64,000 bases of DNA from Methanobacteriota archaeon (GCA_002718195.1 PBDU01000006.1:1-64000); one strand, 5' to 3'; shown: positions 1 through 9,202, counted from the first letter of the stretch. Made by a program: numbers and translations. The notes: generated from the sequence alone by a model not told the origin.

Positions 1-31
1 GATTTGTGTTAAGATTTTGAGTGGTAAAATT

Positions 32-89
32 TCGCGGTTTCGCGATTAGGCATCAATTAGTTCATAAGCCCCCAAAGAGGCAAGGGCTT
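32..89 (+). promoter_or_regulatory. Two short hairpins ahead of PCNA
   Basis: Two inverted repeats lie before the clamp gene. TCGCG-GTTT-CGCGA (32-45) is a perfect 5-bp stem. AAGCCC (66-71) pairs with GGGCTT (84-89) and is followed by a short T run. The second looks like a terminator stem or a 5'-leader structure. Which of the two cannot be told because the gene to the left lies outside the window. Confidence 0.3.
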
Positions 90-105
90 TTGAGGGGTGT
101 ATCTC

Positions 106-843
106 ATGTTGAACATCACGACCCGACAAGAATTACTAAGCAGAATCGTTGACACTTTAGGCATCGTTGTAGAAGATGCAAGATTTGACTTCGATGAGAA
201 CGGTCTCAGCGTCAGAGTAGTTGATCCTAGCCACGTGGCTATGGTGAAGCTAGACGTTGATTCCGCTGTTTTCGATTCTTGGGAAGTAGAAGAAACAAAG
301 ATTGGATTGGAATTAAAGAAGTTGAAAGAAACACTTGGACTTGGAAGCGCTGGTGACCTGCTAACAATGGAATACAAACCGGGAGTAGGCGACTTCCACA
401 TGAACATGAGAAAGGCAAAGAGAGATGTTAGACCACTTGACTCTAGCACAATCAATCCTCCAAATCTACCAGATTTGACAATGCCATGTTCAGTTACAAT
501 AGGAGGAGCACAGTTTGCTGAGGCTCTTAGAGCTGCACAACTGGTTGGCGACTTGGTTACTCTATCAATTGACCAAGACAGATTCATCGTTAACGTCAAG
601 GGTAATGCTGACAGCGTAACAGTTCCATTCGACAAGGAAGAATTACAGGACTTGAAGTGTGAAAGTCCAGCACTTTCCCAATACAGTTTGACTTACTTGG
701 TTCCTCTGAGCAAAATATTCGGAAGCCTAGAATCTGTTACAGTTTCATTCGGTGAAAATTTCCCCCTATCTATGGACTTCGAATTCCCTAACGATGAGGG
801 CACTGTAAAATATTTCTTGGCTCCAAGAGTAGAATCAGACTGA
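106..843 (+). CDS. pcn: DNA polymerase sliding clamp (PCNA)
   Basis: Ring-forming processivity clamp that tethers replicative polymerases, FEN1 and DNA ligase to DNA at the replication fork. The 245-aa length fits archaeal and eukaryotic PCNA. The N-terminal half has the family pattern with D-P-S-H-V near residue 46 (compare the S-H-V stretch of eukaryotic PCNA). The C-terminal half ends with the fold's usual strand pattern and the Y-F-L-A-P-R tail, equivalent to the conserved Y-x-L-A-P-K/R ending. I chose the ATG at 106 because GAGGGG lies 8 nt upstream. A GTG nine bases earlier (97) would place that ribosome site inside the gene. It stands alone, with a convergent unknown gene downstream. 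Confidence 0.95.
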   Translation: MLNITTRQELLSRIVDTLGIVVEDARFDFDENGLSVRVVDPSHVAMVKLDVDSAVFDSWEVEETKIGLELKKLKETLGLGSAGDLLTMEYKPGVGDFHMNMRKAKRDVRPLDSSTINPPNLPDLTMPCSVTIGGAQFAEALRAAQLVGDLVTLSIDQDRFIVNVKGNADSVTVPFDKEELQDLKCESPALSQYSLTYLVPLSKIFGSLESVTVSFGENFPLSMDFEFPNDEGTVKYFLAPRVESD

Positions 844-874
844 TATTCCGGAAATTGGGCTATCAGGCAATTCA

Positions 875-2209
875 TCAAGAAAAATATGGATTGTTGTAGT
901 ATTTTCCATCTGCAAGATAATCTCCATTGTCCCATATGTATCCGCGACTGCAGGTAGAATCTGTCATGTCGGATGAACAAGTTGAATTTCTCCATACATC
1001 ATCTTCGTTTCCAAATTGAACCCATCTAACATCGTTTTCCAGGTCGCTAGGCAATTCAAAAAGCCATGATTTTGGCATTCCAGTCCCATTCCAATATCCA
1101 TAATTCTCTTCATCTGAGTGCTCTGGTCTAAGATCTACCCAATTCAAACATTCAGGGGTTCGGCACTCAAATATTGGGGTGTAAATGTCATCCTTATAGC
1201 CCTTTAAGTCATCAGTAATCTCGGTAGTTGGATAATAATCCCATTCTAGGTATGATTGATCAGGGTAGGGGAGTGCTCCAATAACTGCATCTTCGCGTGC
1301 GGAACCATCATCATCATCAACTAGTAATAATGCAATTCGATCAGTCGGATGATAGTAATTCCAATATTCAAGACAAACACTAAATTCAATATAATCTGCT
1401 GATTCCATTGCACTTTTGTTGAGGTAGTTATGAGTGCTAGCATCAATTTGTTCATGTGTCCAAATTACATCACCTGGATTCAATTCTACCTGCATTACTT
1501 TCTGAATTTTGTCAAAAGCAGTCCAAATTTCCCCAGCTTGCGGATCCATTGTTGTATCTTCCGCCCATATTCTTGCCCATATTGACCCATCGGTTTTATT
1601 TCCATATCGACCGTTTTTTGTGCATTCTGAGTAGTACTGCCAGTGAGAATTTGACATATAGTGGACATCGTCAATGAATAATTCAACTTCTGAATCAAGG
1701 GATACGGTTTCAGGTAATGTATTGTCTGCGACCTCAATTCCACACACCGAGAAGGTCATTGTTAAATTGAATCTATTATGTGTTGGAGGTTGTAATTCTA
1801 CAACTATTGTTTCAGACATATTGAACTGATTGTCAAAGACAAGAGCAGCGTTTGGAGCACCTCCGGTTTCTTCAGTGAAAATAGCTTCCCAGCGCATGGT
1901 CAAATGTTCAACTGGCAATTCTTGGGCAATCCTAGCGGGTCGATCTGAAAACCATGTTGAAAGATTATCAATATCTTCCAAAGTAAGTACTCCAGACCAA
2001 AAAGATTCATCTTCATCACAAAAATTACCCATCTGTTCGTCTATTTGTAAATCAAAACCTTTTGCATTATGTACCATTAACCAAGAAATATCTTCCTCGG
2101 AAAAATCTTCTTCCAAAATTAGGTCTGCTTCAGGATTTTCAATCGTCAAAAGTGCCAGAAAAATCATTGCGGAAAATAAAAATGCTTCTATTGCTGCTCT
2201 CTCTACCAT
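875..2209 (-). CDS. Predicted exported protein, unknown function
   Basis: A 444-aa protein that I do not recognise. A hydrophobic stretch at about residues 6-23 is an uncleaved anchor or signal peptide. The rest is acidic, rich in Trp, Asp and Asn, and looks extracytoplasmic. Cysteines come in close pairs near the C-terminus (C-R-T-P-E-C and C-S-S-D-M-T-D-S-T-C), compatible with disulfides outside the cell. I chose the second in-frame ATG (2209) because an AAATATAA box sits about 26 nt upstream, giving a leaderless start. The first ATG (2230) lies too close to that box. No enzyme motif was seen. Adhesin or binding protein is a guess only. Confidence 0.6.
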   Translation of the reverse strand: MVERAAIEAFLFSAMIFLALLTIENPEADLILEEDFSEEDISWLMVHNAKGFDLQIDEQMGNFCDEDESFWSGVLTLEDIDNLSTWFSDRPARIAQELPVEHLTMRWEAIFTEETGGAPNAALVFDNQFNMSETIVVELQPPTHNRFNLTMTFSVCGIEVADNTLPETVSLDSEVELFIDDVHYMSNSHWQYYSECTKNGRYGNKTDGSIWARIWAEDTTMDPQAGEIWTAFDKIQKVMQVELNPGDVIWTHEQIDASTHNYLNKSAMESADYIEFSVCLEYWNYYHPTDRIALLLVDDDDGSAREDAVIGALPYPDQSYLEWDYYPTTEITDDLKGYKDDIYTPIFECRTPECLNWVDLRPEHSDEENYGYWNGTGMPKSWLFELPSDLENDVRWVQFGNEDDVWRNSTCSSDMTDSTCSRGYIWDNGDYLADGKYYNNPYFS

Positions 2210-2396
2210 AATATTTGTAAATTTTAACATCTTATATTTGTTCTTAAAAAAACTTTCATTTTAGAATAAGTATTTACATAGATTACCTGAAGTCCGTACA
2301 CCGTTATTGATTGTTAATTCACTTTCAAAATCAATTGTGTAAACAACTCCTCCAGTTTTGGTTTATTATGCTACAGAAGAAATAAATCAATTGCCT

Positions 2397-2404
2397 ACTA
2401 TATA
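2397..2404 (+). promoter_or_regulatory. TATA box of the interrupted small gene
   Basis: ACTATATA is centred about 25 nt before the ATG at 2426, the spacing seen at other leaderless starts in this window. It suggests the interrupted gene downstream still has a working promoter. Confidence 0.45.
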
Positions 2405-2425
2405 CTCTTGAATCCATAAGATACT

Positions 2426-2773
2426 ATGGAACAAGTAGGATACAGAATTTGTAGCGGTTGGTTAGAAGAATTTTGCATTTACACTTCTGATTATATGCAG
2501 GGCTTCCATGATGGTTAAGAGTTTAGATTTGAGGCAATTTGTAATTACCACTGTTATGGAAATGAGCCGGTGATATCTGAAAAATATTGGAGATTTTTCG
2601 TTGAAAAATTTGGCTTGAAATTAGAACAGGATGCTGAAATTATTCATGAATGGTCTATAGTCAAGCCTTCTAAAACTGACAGAATGATGGATACTAGAAG
2701 TATTGATGGCAGATTTTCGGATAGAGACTTATTCGAATTTGCCCTGAAAGTCTCCAAGAATGAACTACAATAG
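2426..2773 (+). pseudogene. Small gene broken by one in-frame TAA
   Basis: One reading frame from ATG 2426 to the stop at 2771-2773 would encode about 115 residues, but it is interrupted by a single TAA at 2516-2518 after 30 codons. The frame continues with no other stop and no frameshift. The distal part alone could start at GTG 2570 (67 aa). Both halves are protein-like: Cys/Tyr/Trp-rich before the stop, helical and charged after it. A TATA-like box lies at the right place upstream. I do not recognise the family. This is either a recent nonsense mutation, a sequencing error, or two very small genes. The first is my preferred reading. Confidence 0.5.
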
Positions 2774-2774
2774 T

Positions 2775-3128
2775 TCAGTATTCACGCCATCCATGCTTAC
2801 ATTTTACGTTAGCACAGGTAAGCATCCTTGTCTCAGGCTCATCAGAAGATCTTGTTTGCTCTAGGTAAGCATAAACTTCGACACTATCGCACTTAGGACA
2901 CATGTAGGTATTTGTTGTTAGAATTCCTTGTTGTTGGTCTGCATCACTGATAACTTCGTATTCGCGACCCTGTGCCTCAGTCTTGGAGGTCAACTCGTCT
3001 AGGGAGACTTCCTTGTTTCCAATTTTCACACCACCCACAGGTCCAACATAACCACATTTGTAGTTGGTACACGAGATATTACCTGCAGCATCTGGAAACC
3101 CCAAAGTACCACATTTTGGACAGAACAT
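2775..3128 (-). CDS. tfs: Transcription factor S (TFIIS/RPB9-like)
   Basis: Archaeal transcript-cleavage factor that rescues backtracked RNA polymerase by inserting an acidic hairpin into the secondary channel. The 117-aa protein has the two expected zinc ribbons. The N-terminal one begins M-F-C-P-K-C-G and is completed by two Cys further on. The C-terminal one has C-P-K-C and a final C-x4-C, with the diagnostic loop Q-T-R-S-S-D-E-P-E-T containing the catalytic D-E pair. I chose the ATG at 3128 because M-F-C-P-K-C is the standard N-terminus and a G-rich ribosome site precedes it. A longer start at 3152 is open. It is divergent from the nop5-fibrillarin pair. Confidence 0.93.
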   Translation of the reverse strand: MFCPKCGTLGFPDAAGNISCTNYKCGYVGPVGGVKIGNKEVSLDELTSKTEAQGREYEVISDADQQQGILTTNTYMCPKCDSVEVYAYLEQTRSSDEPETRMLTCANVKCKHGWREY

Positions 3129-3259
3129 GAGCAACCCCCGTACTTTCAACATATCAAGATTTTGATATTCTCAGACTTATTATTTATTATTTAAGATAAA
3201 ATTATTTTACTCGCTTTTTTGCATCAAGAGTCAAATGTTAGAGCACTCTAGGGCTCACT

Positions 3260-4264
3260 ATGTGGCTATGGTATGACTGGCGCGCGGCTGCTATTGTCAA
3301 CCAAGATGGATTGATAATCGACATTATCGAATGGTCAAAACCTGAAGTCAAGCAAGCAACTTACAGAATAGATGCAATCAGGAATGGAGGTTTAACCGAC
3401 GAAGCTGAAGTTCTTGCACAAAGATTCCCTGAAGCAACAATATGCCTTGCTGGTAGTGATGAATTACCAGAAGCAGACTATCCGGAAATGACTGCGGAGT
3501 TGAATGAAATCTTCGAAGAAGCAGCACTTGGTTTGGCTGAATTGGGGCTTTCAAGGGCTGCTGGAGATTCGGACAGGCGGCTTGAACACTTGCAAAAAGC
3601 CATGACCGAAGTAAGAGATATCACTCTGAGCCTTGAATCAAGATTGGTTGAATGGGTTGGGTTATTCCTGCCACAGGTCCGATTTGAGCGCAATCGTGTT
3701 CAATTGGCTTCAACGGTAAGCCAATCGGATGGACTGGCTGACCTTGCTCACAAATTAGGCGTTGAAGCGCCTGAAGTAGAGCCAGAAACTAGCGAATGGA
3801 GATCTCTGAAAGGACATGCTCAATCTGCCATGACTTTCAGGGGTCAATTGGATAGAATGGAAGCGGCTGTAAGAACGATAGCAGAATCTCACTTGCCTAG
3901 TCTTAGCGCTTTACTTGGTCCATTATTGGCTTCAAAATTATGTGTCTCCGCTCACGGAAGAGAAAGATTAGCTCGTCTTCCAAGTGGAACTCTACAAGTA
4001 TTAGGGGCAGAAAAAGCGTTCTTTTCCCACTTGAAAACAGGCACACCACCACCAAAACACGGACATATTTTCTCTCACCCATGGATTTCAAAATCACCTT
4101 ACTGGGTAAGAGGAAAGATATCTCGAACCCTAGCTGCAAAAGCGAGCATAGCAGCAAGAGTAGATGCCTACGATGGGGAGCCTTGGGGGCAAGAACAAGT
4201 CTCAGAAGTAGAGTCTAGAGTCAACGAAATCAAATCCTCTCATCCTAAGCCTCCAAGGAAGTGA
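3260..4264 (+). CDS. nop5: Nop5/Nop56-58 C/D-box RNP core protein
   Basis: Scaffold of the box C/D guide ribonucleoprotein that directs 2'-O-methylation of rRNA and tRNA. It bridges L7Ae-bound guide RNA and fibrillarin. The 334-aa protein has a degenerate N-terminal fibrillarin-binding domain, a central coiled-coil (about 100-230) and the C-terminal NOP domain. The NOP signature P-K-H-G-x-I-F-S-H-P is followed by the K-I-S-R-T-L-A-A-K basic stretch. It starts at ATG 3260 behind an AT-rich promoter shared divergently with tfs. Fibrillarin begins 5 nt after its stop, the classical archaeal pair. Confidence 0.92.
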   Translation: MWLWYDWRAAAIVNQDGLIIDIIEWSKPEVKQATYRIDAIRNGGLTDEAEVLAQRFPEATICLAGSDELPEADYPEMTAELNEIFEEAALGLAELGLSRAAGDSDRRLEHLQKAMTEVRDITLSLESRLVEWVGLFLPQVRFERNRVQLASTVSQSDGLADLAHKLGVEAPEVEPETSEWRSLKGHAQSAMTFRGQLDRMEAAVRTIAESHLPSLSALLGPLLASKLCVSAHGRERLARLPSGTLQVLGAEKAFFSHLKTGTPPPKHGHIFSHPWISKSPYWVRGKISRTLAAKASIAARVDAYDGEPWGQEQVSEVESRVNEIKSSHPKPPRK

Positions 4265-4268
4265 TTAC

Positions 4269-5006
4269 TTGGCAAAGAGATCTGGCAAGGGAAGAAGAAA
4301 CCCTCCCGGAAGGAAAGTAAATGAAAATTTACGCCTCGGTTCCAGGGAAGTTTGGACTCGCAATGCCGATTCTGGGAAATCAGTTTATGGTGAGACCAGA
4401 AGGGACTTTTCTGGAGAGGAGTGGAGAAGGTGGTCAGCTAATCGCTCAAAAATTTGTGCTGGTTTGCTGTGTGCTAGAGAAAACCCTGATGGGCTGATTC
4501 CAAATTCTGGTGATGATATTTTGTATCTTGGTGCAGGTCACGGTACAACGATTTCTCATCTTCACGATGTAATCTGCGGTCCTGAAAATATCCATTCAGG
4601 CAGAATTGTCGGAGTAGATATTGCACCAAGGTGTCTTAGAGATCTTACGTTTTTAGCCAAATCACGCAAAGGAATAATTCCAGTGCTTGGCGATGCTAGA
4701 AAATATGCTGAATGGCAGATTTATGTCCCAAATAAGGTGAATTGGATTTTCCAAGATGTTGCACAATCTGCACAAGTTGACATCTTTTTGGGTGCCTGTC
4801 AGAAATTCTTGAATCACGGCGGAACTGCATTGCTAAGCCTGAAAGCGGCTAGTGAGAGATGGACCAAAGAGGGCGAGAAAGCATTGTTTGATAGCGTTGG
4901 AGAAAAGATTGCTAATTCGGGATTAGAAATAGTAGAAGCAGTTGATATTTCCAGGTATGAAGAAAACCACGTCTTGTTCCACTGCGTCAAAAAGGCACAT
5001 TCTTGA
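4269..5006 (+). CDS. flpA: Fibrillarin-like rRNA/tRNA 2'-O-methyltransferase
   Basis: SAM-dependent methyltransferase subunit of the box C/D RNP. The 245-aa protein has a basic tail and then the Rossmann methyltransferase fold. The SAM-binding loop L-Y-L-G-A-G-H-G-T-T lies at about residues 87-96, followed by G-V-D-I-A and the D-V-A-Q motif typical of fibrillarin, where Asp is part of the K-D-K-H-type catalytic set. The start is TTG 4269, only 5 nt after the nop5 stop, with GGAAGTGA in the end of nop5 acting as ribosome site. Co-translation with its partner Nop5 is expected. Confidence 0.92.
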   Translation: MAKRSGKGRRNPPGRKVNENLRLGSREVWTRNADSGKSVYGETRRDFSGEEWRRWSANRSKICAGLLCARENPDGLIPNSGDDILYLGAGHGTTISHLHDVICGPENIHSGRIVGVDIAPRCLRDLTFLAKSRKGIIPVLGDARKYAEWQIYVPNKVNWIFQDVAQSAQVDIFLGACQKFLNHGGTALLSLKAASERWTKEGEKALFDSVGEKIANSGLEIVEAVDISRYEENHVLFHCVKKAHS

Positions 5007-5058
5007 GCAAAATAATCGATACTTAGGATAATAGAAGTAATCGGTTAGCAACCAGATA

Positions 5059-5970
5059 ATGCCAGAACTTCCCGAAGTCGAAACGGTTCGCCGTGGACTA
5101 GAAAGTGCTTGGCGAGGACGTGAGGTCACAGGAGTGGAGTTGCGCAGAGAAGGTCTGCGCTACCCATTCCAAGCAGATTTGGAAGAAAGATTACTTGGAG
5201 CACGCGTAGTAGATGTTTGGAGACGTGCGAAGTATCTACTGGTTGAGTTTGACAATGGGCAAGTGATGGTCTCTCACCTTGGGATGTCTGGAAAATATAC
5301 CTTAGTAGCAGGTAATGAAATGGATGCTAAGTCGGCATCTAATCCAATGATATCAGAGGATGAGTTTATCGAAAATAAGCATGACCACGTCGTATTTCAC
5401 TTCGCAGACAATTCCTACGGAGTCTACACAGATCACCGCAGATTTGGCTTCATATTTTCACTTGACAAGGAAGATGTAGATGATAACAAATTCATTGCTA
5501 AGATAGGTCCGGAACCACTGCGCATGGAAGGCGTTTGGGGAGAGTCTCTGTGGGATGCAAATCAATTTGCAAAAAAGATTCAAAACAGAAAATCTCCTAT
5601 CAAAACCACGCTACTGGACCAGCAAATCGTAGCAGGTCTTGGCAATATCTATGTTTGTGAGGCATTGCACAGAACTGGCATTCATCCTGAAAAACCAGCC
5701 AATGAGCTGCTGACAAAATCTGGTAAAGCGAGTAAGAAAATGGTTGACCTTGTTGCTGAATGTCAATTGATATTGAAAGAAGCAATCCTTGCTGGTGGCT
5801 CAACCCTATCGGATTTCAAGGGTGTTGATGGCTCGCTTGGCTACTTCCCGCACCAATTCGGAGCATATGGAAAAGAAGGAGATGCATGTAATCAATGCTC
5901 AAGAGGCAAAATTGCAAGAATCGTTCAAGGAGGACGGTCTACTTTCTATTGCCCAAAGTGTCAGAAGTAA
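5059..5970 (+). CDS. mutM: Formamidopyrimidine-DNA glycosylase (Fpg/MutM)
   Basis: Bifunctional base-excision enzyme that removes 8-oxoguanine and ring-opened purines and nicks the abasic site. All hallmarks are visible: N-terminal M-P-E-L-P-E-V-E-T with catalytic Pro2 and Glu3, a Lys in R-A-K-Y-L-L near residue 57, the helix-two-turn-helix region ending L-G-N-I-Y, and a C-terminal zinc finger (C-N-Q-C ... C-P-K-C). At 303 aa it is about 30 residues longer than common bacterial forms, with an insertion near residues 85-105. The family is mainly bacterial, so transfer into this archaeon is likely. It ends one base before the convergent LysE gene. Confidence 0.94.
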   Translation: MPELPEVETVRRGLESAWRGREVTGVELRREGLRYPFQADLEERLLGARVVDVWRRAKYLLVEFDNGQVMVSHLGMSGKYTLVAGNEMDAKSASNPMISEDEFIENKHDHVVFHFADNSYGVYTDHRRFGFIFSLDKEDVDDNKFIAKIGPEPLRMEGVWGESLWDANQFAKKIQNRKSPIKTTLLDQQIVAGLGNIYVCEALHRTGIHPEKPANELLTKSGKASKKMVDLVAECQLILKEAILAGGSTLSDFKGVDGSLGYFPHQFGAYGKEGDACNQCSRGKIARIVQGGRSTFYCPKCQK

Positions 5971-6612
5971 TCATAGGATTAATTCGTATGCTAGCAGTGC
6001 TGCAAAGCCCCAAAGAACCAGTGCAGTAATGCGATCGATAATCTTAGAATTTCTCTTTAGTACACCAAGTATTGGTCCTTGAGTAAGGAATAATACGACT
6101 ATGGTATACCAAACTCCATCAATGGTCATGCCGAGAACAGCAATAGCGATTTTTGTTGCAGAAGTAAAATCTGGCTGTAGAATTTGACTAAGAACTGACA
6201 ATAGGAAAATTCCAATTTTTGGATTGAAAAAAGCGATTAGAAAGCCTTCAGCAAAGCCTTTTCTCTGATTCCCCTCATGCGAATCATGCTTCTCATCTTC
6301 GCTAATAGCTGGTTTTTTCCATATTTCATAACCAAACCAGACCAGCAAAATTCCACCGATTATTTGCAAAATATTGTACAATTGTTCTGATGTCTCTAAG
6401 ATGAAGATCAATCCGAAGACTGCTGCAAATGCATAGATTCCGAATCCTAAACCATGCCCAACCGCACAGGCTACACCTTGTTTTCTGCCACCATCGAAGG
6501 TGTTGCGTAAAACAACTGCAAGACTAGGACCGGGCGATGTTGCACCGAGGATGAATACCGTAGCAGCAGCCGCAATGGCTGGCCAGAATATCTCCTCCAT
6601 GTACTGAGCCAA
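5971..6612 (-). CDS. LysE/RhtB-family amino-acid exporter
   Basis: A 213-aa integral membrane protein with about six hydrophobic segments. It carries the LysE/RhtB N-terminal signature (T-S-P-G-P-S near residues 25-30, then G-x3-G and G-H-G-L-G-x-G) and the mid-protein N-P-K segment after a charged cytoplasmic loop. Family members export amino acids or related metabolites by proton exchange. The substrate cannot be told here. Its stop abuts that of mutM with no gap. An alternative ATG four codons in (6600) is possible. Confidence 0.88.
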   Translation of the reverse strand: MAQYMEEIFWPAIAAAATVFILGATSPGPSLAVVLRNTFDGGRKQGVACAVGHGLGFGIYAFAAVFGLIFILETSEQLYNILQIIGGILLVWFGYEIWKKPAISEDEKHDSHEGNQRKGFAEGFLIAFFNPKIGIFLLSVLSQILQPDFTSATKIAIAVLGMTIDGVWYTIVVLFLTQGPILGVLKRNSKIIDRITALVLWGFAALLAYELIL

Positions 6613-6635
6613 TATGGACTAACACATTGTTTATC

Positions 6636-8951
6636 CTATTCATTTTCATTTGGCGTAAATTGTACAGTGTGATTGTCAAGGTCTATCGACAAGGCGCCAG
6701 TATCTGTTGTCCTGGTAAGGGTATTATTCGCCAACTCAACATATCCAGTCCAATAATTTCCAATTTCTGGGTAATTGATTGTATAATGGAATGCTGTTTC
6801 GTCATGCGTTGGTCCTAAGTTAAAGAAGAAATATTCAATCTCCATTATCAGGCTGTAGTAATAACTAAACTGTAACATTTGCAATTGAATTTCCTGTGGT
6901 AAATGAGATATTGAGTCAATACCACAAATCAGTGATCCATTGAATACTGACAACATATTTTGCGATTCAATTGTCTTGTTATGATAAGGGATGTAATAGC
7001 CTCTATCTCCCGTTGCAGGTGTCCATTCGCCTTGATTCACTATACAACTTTCCATGAGATACATATCTCCCTCTCTCAGATTTGTTTGGTTTTCTCCGTA
7101 GCTAGTTCCTAAGGATTCTTCAGGTCTGTAATTGTTGATTATTACCTGAAGTGAGCGGTTATGTGCTTCTTGAATGACTTCAATCTGGTGATTTCTTTTT
7201 GTGTAATCTCTGTTGTCATTACCGTCTTTTTTGTAACCCGCTTCATCTAGAAAAACCCCATCTAAACTATAGTTGGAAAATATATCGAAGTATTGCTTTA
7301 TTTCATCTATGGACATATCATCTCTGTCGAGTGTTACATACCCATAAATCATAATGTTTGGATTATATGATTTCAGTTTCGAAACTAATGCTGGCATGTA
7401 CGAATTGTCTCTGTGGTCCGGCTCAAAAAGATCATAGGAAAAAACGATATCATCAAAGTGCATGAACTCAAAAAACATCAAATCCGAGTGCCAATCAAGG
7501 TATGTTTGATAATCGAGTGAGGAATTAACAAATTTGGTGACCCACTCTGGTTCGATAGTCAAATGTTTGTTACACTGATCCCCGTCTAATCCTATACCAT
7601 CGAATCCCAATAGTCTAGCTGTGGAATGTCTCAAACGCAGGTCGGACGTGTATGATATGTCTTCGCATGAATTAAAAGTAAAGTAAACCGGTATTGATTC
7701 ATCGCTACTCATTTGCTTTAGCAAAGAAGTTGTTTGAAGGGCTAAAATGAAATCATCAGAATCCTCTTGTTCAATATAATCAAAGAAATTATGATCCATA
7801 AAGTGAAATGCATCGCCTTGGGTGAAATTTAGGTGATTGCTATTCGAATAATAGGATTTTATGTTTGAGTACTCTTCTGGATTAACCAAGATATTCATGC
7901 TCTCATTTCTTATTGCTGAAATCAGTTCTGCTTGTTCTTGCAAATCCAAATAGTCCAATTCATGAATATAGATTCCATTTATGTCAAGGTTATTTGACCA
8001 ATCTGTAACTGATTGTTTCAAGAAAGAAATACTGCCGTCACTACAATACAACTTGCCAAAAATTTCTACATTTGGATTGAGTATTTTGGACTCATTGATT
8101 GCTATCTGTGTGTTGTCGAAATCCCAGTGTTGACTGTCTCCAAGTAGACGATTAAGTATTACAACATCATACTCAGCAATTATTTCTGAGGCATCTTTTG
8201 GGGAGGTATTGTTTAAACTGCTTATTGATGAATCCCAGTAGAGTATGTTTTTGCCAGCATAGTTTGATTGTTGGTCATCGATTGTATTTAGGGATGTTTC
8301 GAACAAATTATAATCGAACTTTCCACTATCGCTTTCTAACTCGATGCTGTCAAATTCGTTCACACCATTAATTTCGTTTGCATATCCGTAGTAAATGGAC
8401 ATCTTTCTTGGACTTTTAATGAAGTCAATGTTGTTGAGTGATGTGTTCTTTAGGTCAAGTTCATCTTCAAGATAGTTCACTTCTGCCTGTAAACTTACGA
8501 TCTGTGAGTTGAGATTAGCAATTTGTTCGTTTAGGCTGGTAACTTGTTGTTCGAGGATTGTTATGTTTGCATATGATAGATTTAGAGAGTACTGTAGTTG
8601 CTCAGTTAGACCAACTTGAGCTAGGATCTGTGCTTCTAGTTCTCTTATTGTCTGGTTTTTGGTTGAAGAATCTGCTTCTAGTTCTAATTTCTGAGTTTCT
8701 AAATCTGAAATCAACTCTTTGCTATTATTCAAATTAGAGTTGAGTTGTTGAATCGTAGCCTTGTGTTCATCTATCATTTGCTCTAGTTCTAAAACCGTCT
8801 GAGCTAGAAGCTTATTTTCCAATTCCAGTTGATTTAACTCTTCTTGGTATTCACCAGTGTTTTCAGAATCATCTGTAGGTTCTGTTGTACAACCCGCCAA
8901 GGAAGAAAAAATGAAAACAAATGTTATGCAACAGGCATGAATCTTTCTCAT
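6636..8951 (-). CDS. Coiled-coil lipoprotein with two glycosidase-like halves
   Basis: A 771-aa secreted lipoprotein. The N-terminus is a lipoprotein signal ending in the lipobox L-A-G-C (Cys21). A long Leu/Glu/Gln heptad coiled coil follows (about 30-165). The remainder seems to be two related TIM-barrel-like halves (about 175-440 and 480-760). Each alternates short beta strands with helices and holds acidic strand-end motifs (D-G-I-G-L-D-G-D in the first, L-D-G-V-F-L-D-E-A in the second). The pattern recalls GH114/spherulin-4-like polysaccharide hydrolases, but I cannot prove the family. ATG 8951 is chosen because an AATAAATAG box lies about 25 nt upstream; a GTG at 8969 is also in frame. 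The coiled coil would hold the catalytic region away from the membrane. Confidence 0.65.
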   Translation of the reverse strand: MRKIHACCITFVFIFSSLAGCTTEPTDDSENTGEYQEELNQLELENKLLAQTVLELEQMIDEHKATIQQLNSNLNNSKELISDLETQKLELEADSSTKNQTIRELEAQILAQVGLTEQLQYSLNLSYANITILEQQVTSLNEQIANLNSQIVSLQAEVNYLEDELDLKNTSLNNIDFIKSPRKMSIYYGYANEINGVNEFDSIELESDSGKFDYNLFETSLNTIDDQQSNYAGKNILYWDSSISSLNNTSPKDASEIIAEYDVVILNRLLGDSQHWDFDNTQIAINESKILNPNVEIFGKLYCSDGSISFLKQSVTDWSNNLDINGIYIHELDYLDLQEQAELISAIRNESMNILVNPEEYSNIKSYYSNSNHLNFTQGDAFHFMDHNFFDYIEQEDSDDFILALQTTSLLKQMSSDESIPVYFTFNSCEDISYTSDLRLRHSTARLLGFDGIGLDGDQCNKHLTIEPEWVTKFVNSSLDYQTYLDWHSDLMFFEFMHFDDIVFSYDLFEPDHRDNSYMPALVSKLKSYNPNIMIYGYVTLDRDDMSIDEIKQYFDIFSNYSLDGVFLDEAGYKKDGNDNRDYTKRNHQIEVIQEAHNRSLQVIINNYRPEESLGTSYGENQTNLREGDMYLMESCIVNQGEWTPATGDRGYYIPYHNKTIESQNMLSVFNGSLICGIDSISHLPQEIQLQMLQFSYYYSLIMEIEYFFFNLGPTHDETAFHYTINYPEIGNYWTGYVELANNTLTRTTDTGALSIDLDNHTVQFTPNENE

Positions 8952-9001
8952 GATTTTAATTAACCGCACAACTATTTATTGCTTTCACTAAATAAAATCC
9001 T

Positions 9002-9202
9002 TCAGAATTCGATTAGCTGGTAGTTTGGAGTCTTCTTTCTCTTTGCGGCTTCCATCGAGACCTTGAATAAATCCTGATGAATTTCCTTTTGCGATACTAC
9101 CAGAGCAAAAGCCCTGGATAGGGATGCTTTTTGGTTTCTTACCCCATGTGGGAATTTGGTTTGTACCGCATCGATTAACTCTCGGCGTCTGTCCGTCCTC
9201 AT
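9002..9202 (-). CDS. Small basic protein, unknown
   Basis: A 66-aa basic frame starting M-R-T-D-R-R-R-E-L. Composition is protein-like, with amphipathic helices, many Lys/Arg and no membrane segment. I do not recognise it. It sits between the lipoprotein gene and a divergent coiled-coil gene, with no overlap on either side. A nucleic-acid-binding role would fit the charge but is a guess. It may be a chance frame. Confidence 0.4.
   Translation of the reverse strand: MRTDRRRELIDAVQTKFPHGVRNQKASLSRAFALVVSQKEIHQDLFKVSMEAAKRKKTPNYQLIEF

Noticed and set aside
57..635. Reverse open frame (192 codons) opposite PCNA
   Set aside because: Antisense to a certain gene, with a low-complexity Ser-rich product.
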